Source: DATJXG01 sp035500455
Lineage (GTDB): Bacteria > Acidobacteriota > Terriglobia > Terriglobales > Acidobacteriaceae
Direction: 5' to 3'
Assembly: GCA_035500455.1 (NCBI GenBank)
Contig: DATJXG010000078.1
Coordinates: 1-15,385 of the forward strand
DNA: 15,385 bases
Both the position numbers and the translations under genes were made by a program. The notes beneath the pieces are model-generated. The model worked only from the letters and a program-made list of their open reading frames with translations, was not told where the DNA came from and ran no database searches. Positions 7,306 through 15,383 of the stretch are shown here, one piece after another (the first letter of the stretch is position 1; every line of letters begins with the position of its first letter).

Positions 7306-8046
7306 TCAGTTTCGCAATCCGGGAATCTTCTCTTTCCACTTGGCGACGTTGACCCCTACGACAACGAGCCACAGGGCAAGTATCAATTCCGGAATGCCGG
7401 CCGGGAGCAGAATCCAGGACGAGATCAGCCTGGCGACAGCGGGGCTGAGGAAGAGCGTGAAGCTGTTGGTCAGATAGCTCAGCCCGGAAATGGTTACAAG
7501 GACGCCGAGAAACCGGGGAAAGTAGCCCGAGCGGAAAATCAGATATCCGCGAAGCAGGGATTCGCAGCCGAAAAATACCAGGCCGATGCCGTAGCCATAG
7601 GCGAACAACTTGGTCGATAACAAAGCCAGGGCCTGGAGTTGGTGGGGATCGAAGGCTTTAAGATAGTCGGCGCCCCCCAGAATCAGCACAGCCGCGAAAT
7701 GGTGGAGATTATTGATGCCTTCGATGGCCACATCCACCAGGTTGAATAGAACCGCAAGTAAGGCGAGATTTCGATTCACCGGCTTGAGCAGCACATAAAA
7801 GATCATTGTCAGAGCGACTGCGCATACCAGCATGACAAGGGTGGCGGCGAAGCCCATGCGCCACAGCGGCTCGGAGGCCATGATCTTGCCGGCGGTGGCG
7901 GCGGCGTCCCTTGGCGCGATCAGTTTGTCGCGGACAAAGAGTTCGGCGAAGCCGCCGGCCACAATAATGATCAGATACAACACGCCGCCAATTCTGGCGT
8001 AGAGTTGCGGCGATGCTTCCACCGTGCGATTTGTCGTTTCGGTCAC
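7306..8046 (-). CDS. DUF4386 family integral membrane protein
   Basis: The 246-residue protein is very hydrophobic, with about six membrane segments near residues 19-38, 64-87, 93-123, 140-163, 176-200 and 206-233. The N-terminal pattern ARIGGVLYLIIIVAGG, then RDKLIAPRDAAATAGKI and a SEPLWRMGF segment, matches the DUF4386 family, whose function is unknown. The start is a GTG at 8046; the next Met is residue 56, inside the conserved region, so the GTG is preferred although no strong ribosome-binding site is seen. Downstream is guaB, which has its own promoter; upstream is the divergent sedolisin gene. It could be a small transporter or envelope protein, but nothing in the sequence decides this. 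Confidence 0.8.
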   Translation of the reverse strand: MTETTNRTVEASPQLYARIGGVLYLIIIVAGGFAELFVRDKLIAPRDAAATAGKIMASEPLWRMGFAATLVMLVCAVALTMIFYVLLKPVNRNLALLAVLFNLVDVAIEGINNLHHFAAVLILGGADYLKAFDPHQLQALALLSTKLFAYGYGIGLVFFGCESLLRGYLIFRSGYFPRFLGVLVTISGLSYLTNSFTLFLSPAVARLISSWILLPAGIPELILALWLVVVGVNVAKWKEKIPGLRN

Positions 8047-8069
8047 AGGCGAAAAGAACTCGCTCGTCA

Positions 8070-8104
8070 GCGCAAGCCCCGGCGGGGATGCTTATTGATT
8101 GCGC
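8070..8104. repeat. Imperfect palindrome upstream of the DUF4386 gene
   Basis: GCGCAA (8070-8075) and TTGCGC (8099-8104) flank an inner CCCC (8077-8080) / GGGG (8084-8087) hairpin with a GGC loop. It is 24 bp before the GTG of the DUF4386 gene, in the 274-bp gap shared with the sedolisin. It could be an operator or just another GC-rich intergenic palindrome. Confidence 0.3.
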
Positions 8105-8175
8105 AGAGTAACCTCAGGTCCGACGGGTGGCCTATTTAATCACGAAACACGGAAGGTCATGTCCATAAATTCCAG

Positions 8176-8204
8176 TTGACTCCCGCCCCCGGCCAGTACA
8201 TCAT
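8176..8204 (+). promoter_or_regulatory. Candidate promoter of the sedolisin gene
   Basis: TTGACT (8176-8181, five of six) and CATCAT (8199-8204, four of six) are 17 bp apart on the plus strand. The transcript would carry a leader of about 110 nt. The -10 is modest, so this is only a candidate. Confidence 0.35.
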
Positions 8205-8320
8205 GCTGCACGACAGATGCGGGTTTGGCTCACCCCCTGGCCGGTTTTCCTGCCCGCTTCCCTTCGTACGCGATGTAACCAGCCGCCCCTCGTCCGACCG
8301 GAATCCACTGAGGAGTAACT

Positions 8321-10540
8321 ATGCCCCGCCAGAAGCTGCCTCTCTCTCTGTTGCTGTTGTCCCTGATGGCGTTCTCGATGACCTTCTCCCCTGCCGCTCG
8401 CGGGCAGAGGCTCGGGGGCGCTGCTCCGCGCCGTTTGATCACCCGGAGCATTGATGAATTCACCCGAGTCCGGCTTGCCGGCAACACCCGGCCGGAAGCG
8501 AATGTCCAGAACGACCGCGGCGCAGTCTCAGATAGCCTGGCGATGGACCACATGCTGCTGCAGTTGCGGCGTCCGGCGGACCGGGAAGCGGCCCTCGAGC
8601 AGTTCCTGGCACAGGTGCAAACGCCGAATTCGGCCAATTTTCACCAGTGGCTCACGCCCGAACAGTTCGGGGAGCGCTTCGGCCCGGCGCCGGAAGATAT
8701 TGAGGCTGTGACCGCCTGGCTGCAGTCGCACGGGTTCCAGGTGAACATGGTTTATCCCAGTGGCATGGTGATTGATTTCTCGGGGACCGCGGGCGCGGTG
8801 CGCGAAGCTTTCCAGGCGGAGATCCATAATCTGGAAGTAAGCGGCGTAAGGCACATCGGCAACATGAATGATCCCCAGGTTCCGGCAGCCCTCGCGCCGG
8901 CGATTGTGGGAATTAGTTCCCTGAACAACTTTCGCCCGCATGCCATGCATCATCCTGTGAACCAGGCGCATGTGAATCCGCACTCCGGGACGTTGACCTC
9001 GGCGCTTACCCAGGCTGCGCCCTCGTATACGTTCACCTCCGGCGGCGCGACTTACCAGGCGGTGGTGCCGGCGGACCTGGCAACCATCTACAGCCTGAGC
9101 AAGCTGTTCAGCGCGGGCCTTTCGGGGCAGGGGCAAACGATCGTTGTGATCGAGGACTCCAACGCTTATAGCACTGCCGACTGGACGACATTCCGCTCGA
9201 AGTTCGGGCTTTCGACCTATACTTCGGGCTCGCTGACGACAGTGCATCCTGCTCCCAAGAGCGGGACCAATAACTGCGCGAATCCCGGCGTGGTGCTGGG
9301 CACCGACGCCGAGGTGATCCTGGATGCAGAATGGGCCAGCGCCGCCGCGCCGAGCGCGGCGATTGAGATTGCATCCTGCCGCGATACCAGCACGACCTTT
9401 GGCGGCCTGATCGCCTTGCAAAACCTGATCAACGCCAGCAGCACGCCGCCCGCGGTCGTGAGCATCAGCTACGGCGAGTGCGAGGTCTTCAACGGCGCGA
9501 CGGCGAATGCCACTTACAACGCGGCTTACCAGCAGGCGGTGGCGGAGGGCGTTTCGGTATTCGTCTCCTCGGGTGATGAAGGAGCGGCCAGTTGCGACGC
9601 CAATGCTACGCGCGCCACCCATGGCATCGGGGTGAGCGGCTTCGCCTCCACGCCATATAACGTAGCGGTCGGCGGCACCGACTACGGCGACACCTACGCC
9701 GGCAGCAACAGCACCTATTGGAATTCCACTAACACCGCGACCTTCGGATCGGCGAAGTCTTACATTCCTGAGATTCCATGGAACGATTCGTGCGCCGGGG
9801 TGCTGCTGGCCACCTACGTGAGCGGATCCGGGGTCACCTACGGATCGAGCGGTTTCTGCAATACTTCTACCGGGAGAGAATTTCTGACCACGGCTTCCGG
9901 CAGCGGCGGCCCGAGCGGGTGCGCCACCGGAACCGCTTCAACCTCCGGGGTGGTAAGCGGCACTTGCAAAGGTTATGCCAAGCCCTCCTGGCAGAGCGGC
10001 GTGGTTGGCAATCCGGCAGACGCGGTCCGCGACATTCCCGACGTTTCGCTGTTTGCCGCGAATGGGCTCTGGGGACACTACTTCGTCTTCTGCTGGTCGG
10101 ACCGAGCCGCCGGTGGCGCTTCCTGCAGCGGCGCGCCGAGCACCTGGGCAGGCGCGGGCGGAACTTCGTTCTCTTCGCCCATTCTGGCGGGAATTCAGGC
10201 GATCATCAATCAGAAGATGAAAGCGCGGCAGGGGAATCCCAATCCGGAGTATTACAAGCTGGCGAAGGCTGAATATGGGACCGGCGGGAATGCCTCCTGC
10301 AACTCCAGCAAGGGAAATACTGCAGCCAGCACCTGCACGTTCTACGACGTCACGCAGGGCGACATGGATGTGAACTGCACCGGCACACACAGCTGCTACC
10401 GGCCGTCGGGGACAAATGGGGTGCTCTCGACTTCGAGCAGCGCTTACTCCAAGGCATACGGAACTACGACCGGTTGGGATTTCTCCACCGGTCTGGGTAC
10501 GGTGAATGCTTACAACCTGGTGAATAACTGGGGAAAGTGA
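8321..10540 (+). CDS. Secreted sedolisin (S53) peptidase, pro-kumamolisin type
   Basis: The 739-residue preproprotein has a signal peptide (about residues 1-28, hydrophobic core LPLSLLLLSLMAFSM), a pro-kumamolisin activation domain (about 55-205) and an S53 catalytic domain to the end. S53 enzymes are acid serine-carboxyl endopeptidases that mature by removing the prodomain. The active-site residues are present: E331 and D335 (EVILD), oxyanion D419 (SSGDEG) and nucleophile S616 (GGTSFSSP). The C-terminal calcium site is seen as D676 (DVTQG) and D720 (GWDFSTGLG). The catalytic domain has 14 cysteines and a Ser/Thr/Gly-rich stretch at about 455-550. The ATG at 8321 has GAGGAG five bases upstream. 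It is followed by a hairpin repeat and the toxin-antitoxin genes. It probably degrades extracellular protein at low pH. Confidence 0.95.
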   Translation: MPRQKLPLSLLLLSLMAFSMTFSPAARGQRLGGAAPRRLITRSIDEFTRVRLAGNTRPEANVQNDRGAVSDSLAMDHMLLQLRRPADREAALEQFLAQVQTPNSANFHQWLTPEQFGERFGPAPEDIEAVTAWLQSHGFQVNMVYPSGMVIDFSGTAGAVREAFQAEIHNLEVSGVRHIGNMNDPQVPAALAPAIVGISSLNNFRPHAMHHPVNQAHVNPHSGTLTSALTQAAPSYTFTSGGATYQAVVPADLATIYSLSKLFSAGLSGQGQTIVVIEDSNAYSTADWTTFRSKFGLSTYTSGSLTTVHPAPKSGTNNCANPGVVLGTDAEVILDAEWASAAAPSAAIEIASCRDTSTTFGGLIALQNLINASSTPPAVVSISYGECEVFNGATANATYNAAYQQAVAEGVSVFVSSGDEGAASCDANATRATHGIGVSGFASTPYNVAVGGTDYGDTYAGSNSTYWNSTNTATFGSAKSYIPEIPWNDSCAGVLLATYVSGSGVTYGSSGFCNTSTGREFLTTASGSGGPSGCATGTASTSGVVSGTCKGYAKPSWQSGVVGNPADAVRDIPDVSLFAANGLWGHYFVFCWSDRAAGGASCSGAPSTWAGAGGTSFSSPILAGIQAIINQKMKARQGNPNPEYYKLAKAEYGTGGNASCNSSKGNTAASTCTFYDVTQGDMDVNCTGTHSCYRPSGTNGVLSTSSSAYSKAYGTTTGWDFSTGLGTVNAYNLVNNWGK

Positions 10541-10561
10541 AATTGCAGAGTGTTCGATTGT

Positions 10562-10601
10562 GTGGGCGGGTCTTCGACCCGAGTCTTCGACCCGCCCCCA
10601 C
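10562..10601. repeat. Long hairpin with an internal 12-bp direct duplication
   Basis: The outer arms GTGGGCGGGTC (10562-10572) and GACCC-GCCCCCAC (10589-10601) pair with one bulged base. Inside, GTCTTCGACCCG occurs twice, at 10570-10581 and 10583-10594. It lies 21 bp after the sedolisin stop and 40 bp before the antitoxin. No T-run follows, so it is not a standard terminator. It looks like a mobile-type intergenic palindrome and may shield the protease mRNA 3' end. Confidence 0.6.
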
Positions 10602-10614
10602 GAATCCTTGGGGT

Positions 10615-10620
10615 TACAAT
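10615..10620 (+). promoter_or_regulatory. Candidate -10 box of the antitoxin gene
   Basis: TACAAT matches five of six bases of the -10 consensus, 21 bp before the ATG at 10642. The -35 position falls in the hairpin repeat and is poor (CCGCCC). A weak promoter that the toxin-antitoxin complex represses would fit, but no operator was identified. Confidence 0.3.
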
Positions 10621-10641
10621 GGCACGGATGGGGTGATTTCC

Positions 10642-10911
10642 ATGACCGTTGAGTTGAGTCCGGCGCTGGAGGCGATGATTCAACAGCGCCAGCAGAGCGG
10701 AGCGTTTAAGAATATCGAGGACGTTCTTCTCGATGCCCTGCAGCTGCAGAGCGAACGCGAGGATTGGCTGAATGAAAACAAGCAAGCAGTCCAGGACAAA
10801 ATCGCGCGCGGTTTGGCCCAGCTCGATCGGGGTGAGGGAATGGATGGTGAAGAACTGCGCGCGCGTCTCGCGGCCAGGAAATCAGGGTGGCTTTCCGACC
10901 AATCGCAGTGA
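10642..10911 (+). CDS. ParD-like type II antitoxin
   Basis: The 89-residue protein resembles the ParD/CC2985 antitoxin family. It has a short N-terminal strand (MTVELSP) of ribbon-helix-helix type, a helix pair (LEAMIQQRQQSGAFKNIEDVLLDAL, about residues 10-35) and a charged C-terminal tail (about 60-89) that would wrap the toxin. It should dimerise, bind its own promoter and neutralise the neighbouring ParE-like protein. The frame is open upstream to 10537, but the ATG at 10642 fits the family N-terminus and has GGGGTG upstream. Its stop overlaps the toxin reading frame, the usual coupled arrangement. Because the partner is frameshifted, it may now act alone. Confidence 0.8.
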   Translation: MTVELSPALEAMIQQRQQSGAFKNIEDVLLDALQLQSEREDWLNENKQAVQDKIARGLAQLDRGEGMDGEELRARLAARKSGWLSDQSQ

Positions 10912-11224
10912 ATGCGCTTCTCCTGGTATCTCCCGAAGCCGAAGAAGACCTAGATCGTATCTGGCGTTACCTTCTCTCCGAAGCAGGGCTGGACACGGCG
11001 AACCGCGTGCAGGCTGAAGTCGTTGAAGCTATCGAAGGCTTGGCACGGAACCCCGGTAAAGGCCATAAACGCAGCGATCTCACCGACCAGGATGTCCTTT
11101 TCTACAACCTTTACCAGTACCTGCTCGTTTATCGGCGCGGGGGCGGGGTGAAATCGTCGCCGTTCTTCATGCGAAGCGGGACTTGCCGAAGCTCCTCGAA
11201 GCGAGGTTGCCGTCCCCAGAGTAA
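10887..11224 (+). pseudogene. ParE/RelE-family toxin, interrupted by a frameshift
   Basis: The frame from GTG 10887 encodes a ParE-like protein: LLLVSPEAEEDLDRIWRYL, a central helix (ANRVQAEVVEAIEGLARNPG) and strands ending VLFYNLYQYLLVYR. It then leaves frame in a G-rich run near 11139-11148. The missing end is in the -1 frame: GEIVAVLHAKRDLPKLLEAR, then LPSPE and TAA at 11222-11224, which is the standard ParE C-terminus. One extra base in the run would restore a protein of about 112 residues. The GTG at 10887 has AGGA seven bases upstream; a second GTG at 10908 overlaps the antitoxin stop. Unshifted, the frame reads on to 11333 with a non-homologous tail. ParE-type toxins inhibit DNA gyrase; this copy is probably inactive unless the base is a sequencing error. 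Confidence 0.7.
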
Positions 11225-11249
11225 TATCCTTCTCTTCGGCTTCCAGGCG

Positions 11250-11295
11250 AGGGTCCGCAATCCCGCGTCCGACCCTGAACAAAGCCCGTCCCTAC
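11250..11295. repeat. Intergenic inverted repeat and partial match to the 5641 hairpin
   Basis: AGGGTC (11250-11255) and GACCCT (11271-11276) form a 6-bp stem. Next to it, on the minus strand, GTAGGGACGGGCTTTG (11280-11295) matches the start of the hairpin at 5641-5664 apart from a one-base gap. It lies between the convergent toxin and DUF3857 genes. Confidence 0.35.
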
Positions 11296-11306
11296 CCGAG
11301 CGAGAT

Positions 11307-13355
11307 TTATGGCTGCTTGGTCGCCGGCCTTAGCACTGCGGTATTGCGTTCGTCGCTGGCGATGATGCGGTAGAACTTCTTCAGCTCGTCCGCCTGGCTT
11401 ACCGGGACGCTCAATTCCTTCACTTCAAAGCTGCGCTTGTAGCGGATTATGTTTCCCGCCACTTCCGATTTGGAATGGTAGCTGGCGAAACTGTACTCCG
11501 CGTCTACCGGCGGAGGCAGGTCTTCTACCTCGTAGCCTGGGGGCACGGTAATTTCGAAGGTATCGGTATCCAGCACTGGCCCGGCAAATTCGATGGGGAA
11601 TCTGCGCGGCTCTTTGGTTTCGAGGGTAGCGCGAGCCTTGCTCCCCAGCACCCGCGGCCGCACCAGCAGCAGCCCGCCGGCGGTCTTGGCATAGCTCTCA
11701 GCCTGGAAGGAGTAGTCGAAACCGAAGGGCTGGTCGGTATGGGTCAGATTGATCAGGTTAGCCTTGGTAATCTGGAAGGAAGGCAGCGAATCGGCAAGGA
11801 TCGCCTCAATGGGCTTAATGCGGTCGGCGTCTCTGGTCACGGTCCGCAGTTGCCAACGTTGCGACGATGCCCGATCGCCCAGGCGTCTTTCCTCGACCTG
11901 CCCGCTTAGGGTTCCTGATGGATCGAGCGTGAGTTTGGCGGTGCGCTGAATGCCGTTCATAGTGGGCGGCTGCTCTGGTAACTCGACAAGATCACCGCCG
12001 TCAGGAGTAATCAACAATCCCCAATTGGCTTGCAGATGTCCGCGAATCTGACCCAACGGGGTCAATTCGTCGGTAGGATCGAAAAACAGCAGTCTGCCCA
12101 GCTTGGGGTGATTCATGACCGCGACGAGGGAAGGATGAACCAGGCCCTCGGGCAACCTGATGGCGATAATCTGGTGATTGAAGCCGGTATAGGCCGGGGT
12201 TTGGGGGGTAATGGATCCCCGCTCGGTGTTGATGGCCACCTGGTAAGATTCGACGCCGATTTCGTGGAGCATGGAGCGCATGAGGGTGGCTTTGTCCTTG
12301 CAGTCTCCATAGCGATTGCTGAAAATCTCGGCCGCGGGATGGGGCTGCCACCCCCCGATGCCGAGCTCGATTGCGACGTAGCGGATATCGTGCTGTACGA
12401 ACTGCGCCAGCGCCTGCATTTTGCCGAGCGTTGTAGTTGCGGAAGCGGTTAGCGTCGCCACCTGCTCTTTAATCGCGGGAGAAGCGTCGGCGCGTCCGCT
12501 TTCCAGGTTCCAGTACCACGAGCCCATATCCTTCCAATTGCTGTAGCCGTTCTTGACGAAGGGCCCGCCGGGAGGAAAGAACGATACGACCATCAGGCCG
12601 GCGACGCCCTCAAAGGGAGGCATGTCCTCTTCTTGGCGGATGCCTTTTATATCGCTCACCGTCCATTGCCACTGGTTGTTTCCAGACTCCACCGGCTTGA
12701 CCTCGGAATAATTAAGCCAAAAAGCGCGATACTCCCAAGTGGCTGGGAGTTGGAGCGAATAGCGGCTCTCATGCGCCGGGGCTTCCGCCTGGAATTCCCA
12801 TTCGTCCTGCAGGACGAGCGGCTGTTCTTCCATTTCATATTCGTAACCGACGATATTTCCGGGATCGGGCGCGGGGATTTCGAGGCGCTTGGCTTTGACG
12901 TCGGTCACCAGCTCGGCATACTCAATTTTGGGGGGCGCGATCTCCATCGCGTCCTTGTCCTTCACCTCGTAGTCCTTGCCCTGCCCGGGAATGCACCAGC
13001 CGTGCAGTGAAGTGACCTTTTGTCCCGGGGAATCGAAGAATACGTGGACGGTGCCGTACTCGCGTCCGCCGGGTCGAAGGATCTTGTAAGCCTTGCGCAC
13101 CTGGCGCTTGATTTTGTCAGCCGACAGGACGGTGACGTTTTCCTCCGAGTAGAGCAGAACCGCGTCGGTCTTTTCATCGTGCGGAGGCAGGGGCGTGTTG
13201 ACGACAGCGTGCATCCACTGCGGCGCGTCGCTGCCGGCGAACCCAGCTGGCGCACAGGCCAGGAGAAAAACCGCTGTGCAACACAAAGAAAGGATTCTGC
13301 CGCAGCTAGTTGCGCGCGGTGACCGGACCCGGTTGTACGATAATTTGTTCCTCAT
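11307..13355 (-). CDS. Exported DUF3857/transglutaminase-core protein with intact Cys-His-Asp triad
   Basis: The 682-residue protein has an export signal (hydrophobic core at about residues 21-40), a DUF3857 beta-rich domain (about 60-260), a transglutaminase-like core (about 300-430) and a C-terminal beta domain (about 465-680). The core has C352 (NRYGDCKDKA), H394 (GFNHQIIAI) and D426 (LLFFDPTDE), the papain-like triad, so it may act as a transglutaminase, peptidase or amidase outside the cytoplasm; the substrate is unknown. Cleavage could follow A40, or C34 (FLLAC) could be a non-ideal lipobox. The ATG at 13355 overlaps the upstream gene by 50 bp and no well-placed ribosome-binding site is seen (GGAG is 13 bp away), so translational coupling is likely. 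It is the second gene of the operon. Confidence 0.85.
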   Translation of the reverse strand: MRNKLSYNRVRSPRATSCGRILSLCCTAVFLLACAPAGFAGSDAPQWMHAVVNTPLPPHDEKTDAVLLYSEENVTVLSADKIKRQVRKAYKILRPGGREYGTVHVFFDSPGQKVTSLHGWCIPGQGKDYEVKDKDAMEIAPPKIEYAELVTDVKAKRLEIPAPDPGNIVGYEYEMEEQPLVLQDEWEFQAEAPAHESRYSLQLPATWEYRAFWLNYSEVKPVESGNNQWQWTVSDIKGIRQEEDMPPFEGVAGLMVVSFFPPGGPFVKNGYSNWKDMGSWYWNLESGRADASPAIKEQVATLTASATTTLGKMQALAQFVQHDIRYVAIELGIGGWQPHPAAEIFSNRYGDCKDKATLMRSMLHEIGVESYQVAINTERGSITPQTPAYTGFNHQIIAIRLPEGLVHPSLVAVMNHPKLGRLLFFDPTDELTPLGQIRGHLQANWGLLITPDGGDLVELPEQPPTMNGIQRTAKLTLDPSGTLSGQVEERRLGDRASSQRWQLRTVTRDADRIKPIEAILADSLPSFQITKANLINLTHTDQPFGFDYSFQAESYAKTAGGLLLVRPRVLGSKARATLETKEPRRFPIEFAGPVLDTDTFEITVPPGYEVEDLPPPVDAEYSFASYHSKSEVAGNIIRYKRSFEVKELSVPVSQADELKKFYRIIASDERNTAVLRPATKQP

Positions 13356-15285
13356 CTCCGGCTTTCACTCCTTGATAAAAATTGCGCAGGGCGCCGTAAT
13401 ACTTGGGCTCCAGAAGGAGAACGTCCAGGTTCAGGGTGCGCGTCCAATGCAGCTTGTTGGCTTCATTGCCTGTCTTCAATGTGTAGACGATGACGTGTCC
13501 GTCCTGGTTAACTGCCGGGGGAAGGTTCGAAACCTGCCAGCCAGCTGGAAGCTCGACGGTAATGTCATCCGCCTTCTGGCAGGGATACTCGAAGTAAATC
13601 GGGTGCACGCGGTTGGCGTGGTCGAAAACGTGCTTCTCGCCGCCGCTGAACAAGCCTACCGGAATCAGCGCGCGGCGGCCGGCGGACGAGGCCCAGCCGG
13701 GGACTTTCAAGTCAAATTCGGCGACCAGCGTTGAGGAAGAGCTGCTCCAGTCGGGCTTGTTGGTCAAATCCACTTCGATAGCAGCCGGTACATATTCCTT
13801 GACCTCGTCCTCGAGGAAGGTCTTGCGATCGGTTTCGTCCTCGTGGCGCTCTCCCACCCTGCGAATGACGGCTTCGATTCCGGAATACGTAATGGTGAGC
13901 TTGCCTTCGAGGCCGCCGGTATCGGGGTTCAAGGTGAGGGTGGCTTTACGCTCGATTTTCGACGCGGAACTTGCCGGTAGCGTGGTCTGCACCCAGGTTC
14001 CGCCGTCTTTGTCGAGACGCAGGCCGGGCACCGCGGTTTCCGACCAGGGGAGGAGGCCGTAGGGTGTGAAGGCGGCGCCGGGGTCGAAGTAGAGGTCTTT
14101 GCCGTTGAGCTTGACGAGGACGACATTCTCGTCGAGCTTCCTGCTATCCATAATTTTGATGTTGAGAAAATAGTCCCGGCGCTCCGCGACCCAGACGCCG
14201 GAAGCCTCGAATCCAGCGGCCCGGACCAGGCCGAGATAGAGCCAGGTAAGCTGCCAGCCTTCGCCATACCCGCGCTTCCATACGTCTTCCACGTTGGAAG
14301 CGTCTTTTTCTTTGTCGCGCTTCTGTTCCTGCTCGGTCTTGCGCACCTCATAGGAGGTATTGCGCAGCTTCTGCACGCGGTCGTAAATCTTCTGCAGCTT
14401 GACCTCCTGCGAGTCGGAGGGCGAAACAATTTGCTCCACCGCCTGTTCCATGGCTTTGCGCTTGCCCACAAAACCTTCCAGGCGGTCATTTAGTTTCTTG
14501 CCTGTCTTCTTCCAGAACTTGTCCACGTCCAGTTCCACGTAGTCTTCGGAGTAGATGAAATCCACTCGCGACTTCAACTCGTTTTCCGGCGGCATGAAGT
14601 CTTCGGTCTGGAACGCGGGGATATTACTGGCTTCCATGCGAATGACGTGGTCCGTCTGCTCGGCCGGCGGGGCCGCGCCGGGAGGCAACCAATCCCAATT
14701 CCAGCGAAGGTGGAACTGCTGATAATCGGATTGGTAGGGCTTCAGAGAGAACTTGGCGTGGCGGGTGAACAGCTCATCGCTCAGGATCCAGTGGGAGTCG
14801 TAGATGTAATGCTCACTGAGATCAGTGGTGTAAAAGTATTCGATGATGCTCCCGACCTCGACAGCGGGGAGGGTAAAGGTCTTTGCCAGGTACTTGAGTC
14901 CCTTGGCCTTGGCGATGGATTTGTCGAAAACCTTGCCGTCGAAATTGATGATGGAGCCGTCGGGATGGATGGTGCGGGCGTGGATGCCCACGATGTTGCC
15001 CTCATCGCGGAAGAAGGGAATCTCCACGTCGGCATACTTGCGGCCTTCTTCGGTGAGAATCTTGATGCGGACGTAGTCGTCTTCGTGCGAGGTGTTGCCG
15101 TTGTCGTCGCGGTCCACCTGGCGGTAAAGGATGATCGCGGGCGCGCCTGGGGCCTGCGGCTCGGTGGTCATCTTCAGTTCTTCCGGGACTACGGGCTGGA
15201 ATCCGGTTGCGCCAGCCAGCGTGGAAAGGCAAAGGACTCCTGCAAGGGCGAGTGGAAAAGACAGGACGAAACGGCGATCGCGCAC
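13306..15285 (-). CDS. Exported DUF3857 protein with degenerate transglutaminase core
   Basis: The protein is a paralogue of the next gene with the same order: signal peptide (about residues 1-25, core VLSFPLALAGVLCLSTLAGA), DUF3857 domain (about 55-245), transglutaminase-like core (about 280-405) and C-terminal beta domain. The start is GTG 15285, giving 659 residues, because GAGGAG lies eight bases upstream; the frame is open to a GTG at 15312 without such a site. The core lacks the expected catalytic residues: the Cys position reads GYGEGWQL (G343) and the His position reads LDENVVLV (E386), while the Asp survives in YFDPG (D401). It is probably a non-catalytic binding or scaffold protein working with the downstream triad-bearing partner. 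This pairing is inferred from adjacency. Confidence 0.85.
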   Translation of the reverse strand: MRDRRFVLSFPLALAGVLCLSTLAGATGFQPVVPEELKMTTEPQAPGAPAIILYRQVDRDDNGNTSHEDDYVRIKILTEEGRKYADVEIPFFRDEGNIVGIHARTIHPDGSIINFDGKVFDKSIAKAKGLKYLAKTFTLPAVEVGSIIEYFYTTDLSEHYIYDSHWILSDELFTRHAKFSLKPYQSDYQQFHLRWNWDWLPPGAAPPAEQTDHVIRMEASNIPAFQTEDFMPPENELKSRVDFIYSEDYVELDVDKFWKKTGKKLNDRLEGFVGKRKAMEQAVEQIVSPSDSQEVKLQKIYDRVQKLRNTSYEVRKTEQEQKRDKEKDASNVEDVWKRGYGEGWQLTWLYLGLVRAAGFEASGVWVAERRDYFLNIKIMDSRKLDENVVLVKLNGKDLYFDPGAAFTPYGLLPWSETAVPGLRLDKDGGTWVQTTLPASSASKIERKATLTLNPDTGGLEGKLTITYSGIEAVIRRVGERHEDETDRKTFLEDEVKEYVPAAIEVDLTNKPDWSSSSSTLVAEFDLKVPGWASSAGRRALIPVGLFSGGEKHVFDHANRVHPIYFEYPCQKADDITVELPAGWQVSNLPPAVNQDGHVIVYTLKTGNEANKLHWTRTLNLDVLLLEPKYYGALRNFYQGVKAGDEEQIIVQPGPVTARN

Positions 15286-15354
15286 AGCAAGTTCTCCTCT
15301 AGAGCACCGCACAGCTTGGTGGTTCCCAGGGGCCGCAGTCGAACATGGCAGGTG

Positions 15355-15383
15355 ACAATATCGCGGGTTGGGCGCGGCGTCAA
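15355..15383 (-). promoter_or_regulatory. Sigma-70 type promoter of the DUF3857 operon
   Basis: On the minus strand TTGACG (15378-15383, five of six) and TATTGT (15355-15360, four of six) are 17 bp apart. Transcription would start near 15348, about 63 bp before the GTG at 15285. The -35 box is two bases from the window edge, so upstream control elements are out of view. Confidence 0.5.

Noticed and set aside
6048..7352. 434-codon plus-strand open frame opposite guaB
   Set aside because: It is antisense to a fully conserved guaB, and its protein has no recognisable domain. Long antisense frames are expected in GC-rich genes with strong third-position bias.
8528..9622. 364-codon minus-strand open frame inside the sedolisin gene
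   Set aside because: The plus-strand frame carries all sedolisin active-site residues; the antisense product is arginine-rich and has no recognisable domain.
11136..11150. Programmed -1 ribosomal frameshift in the toxin
   Set aside because: The codons are CGG CGC GGG GGC GGG GTG, with no X-XXY-YYZ heptamer in the right phase; a simple indel or sequencing error is more likely.
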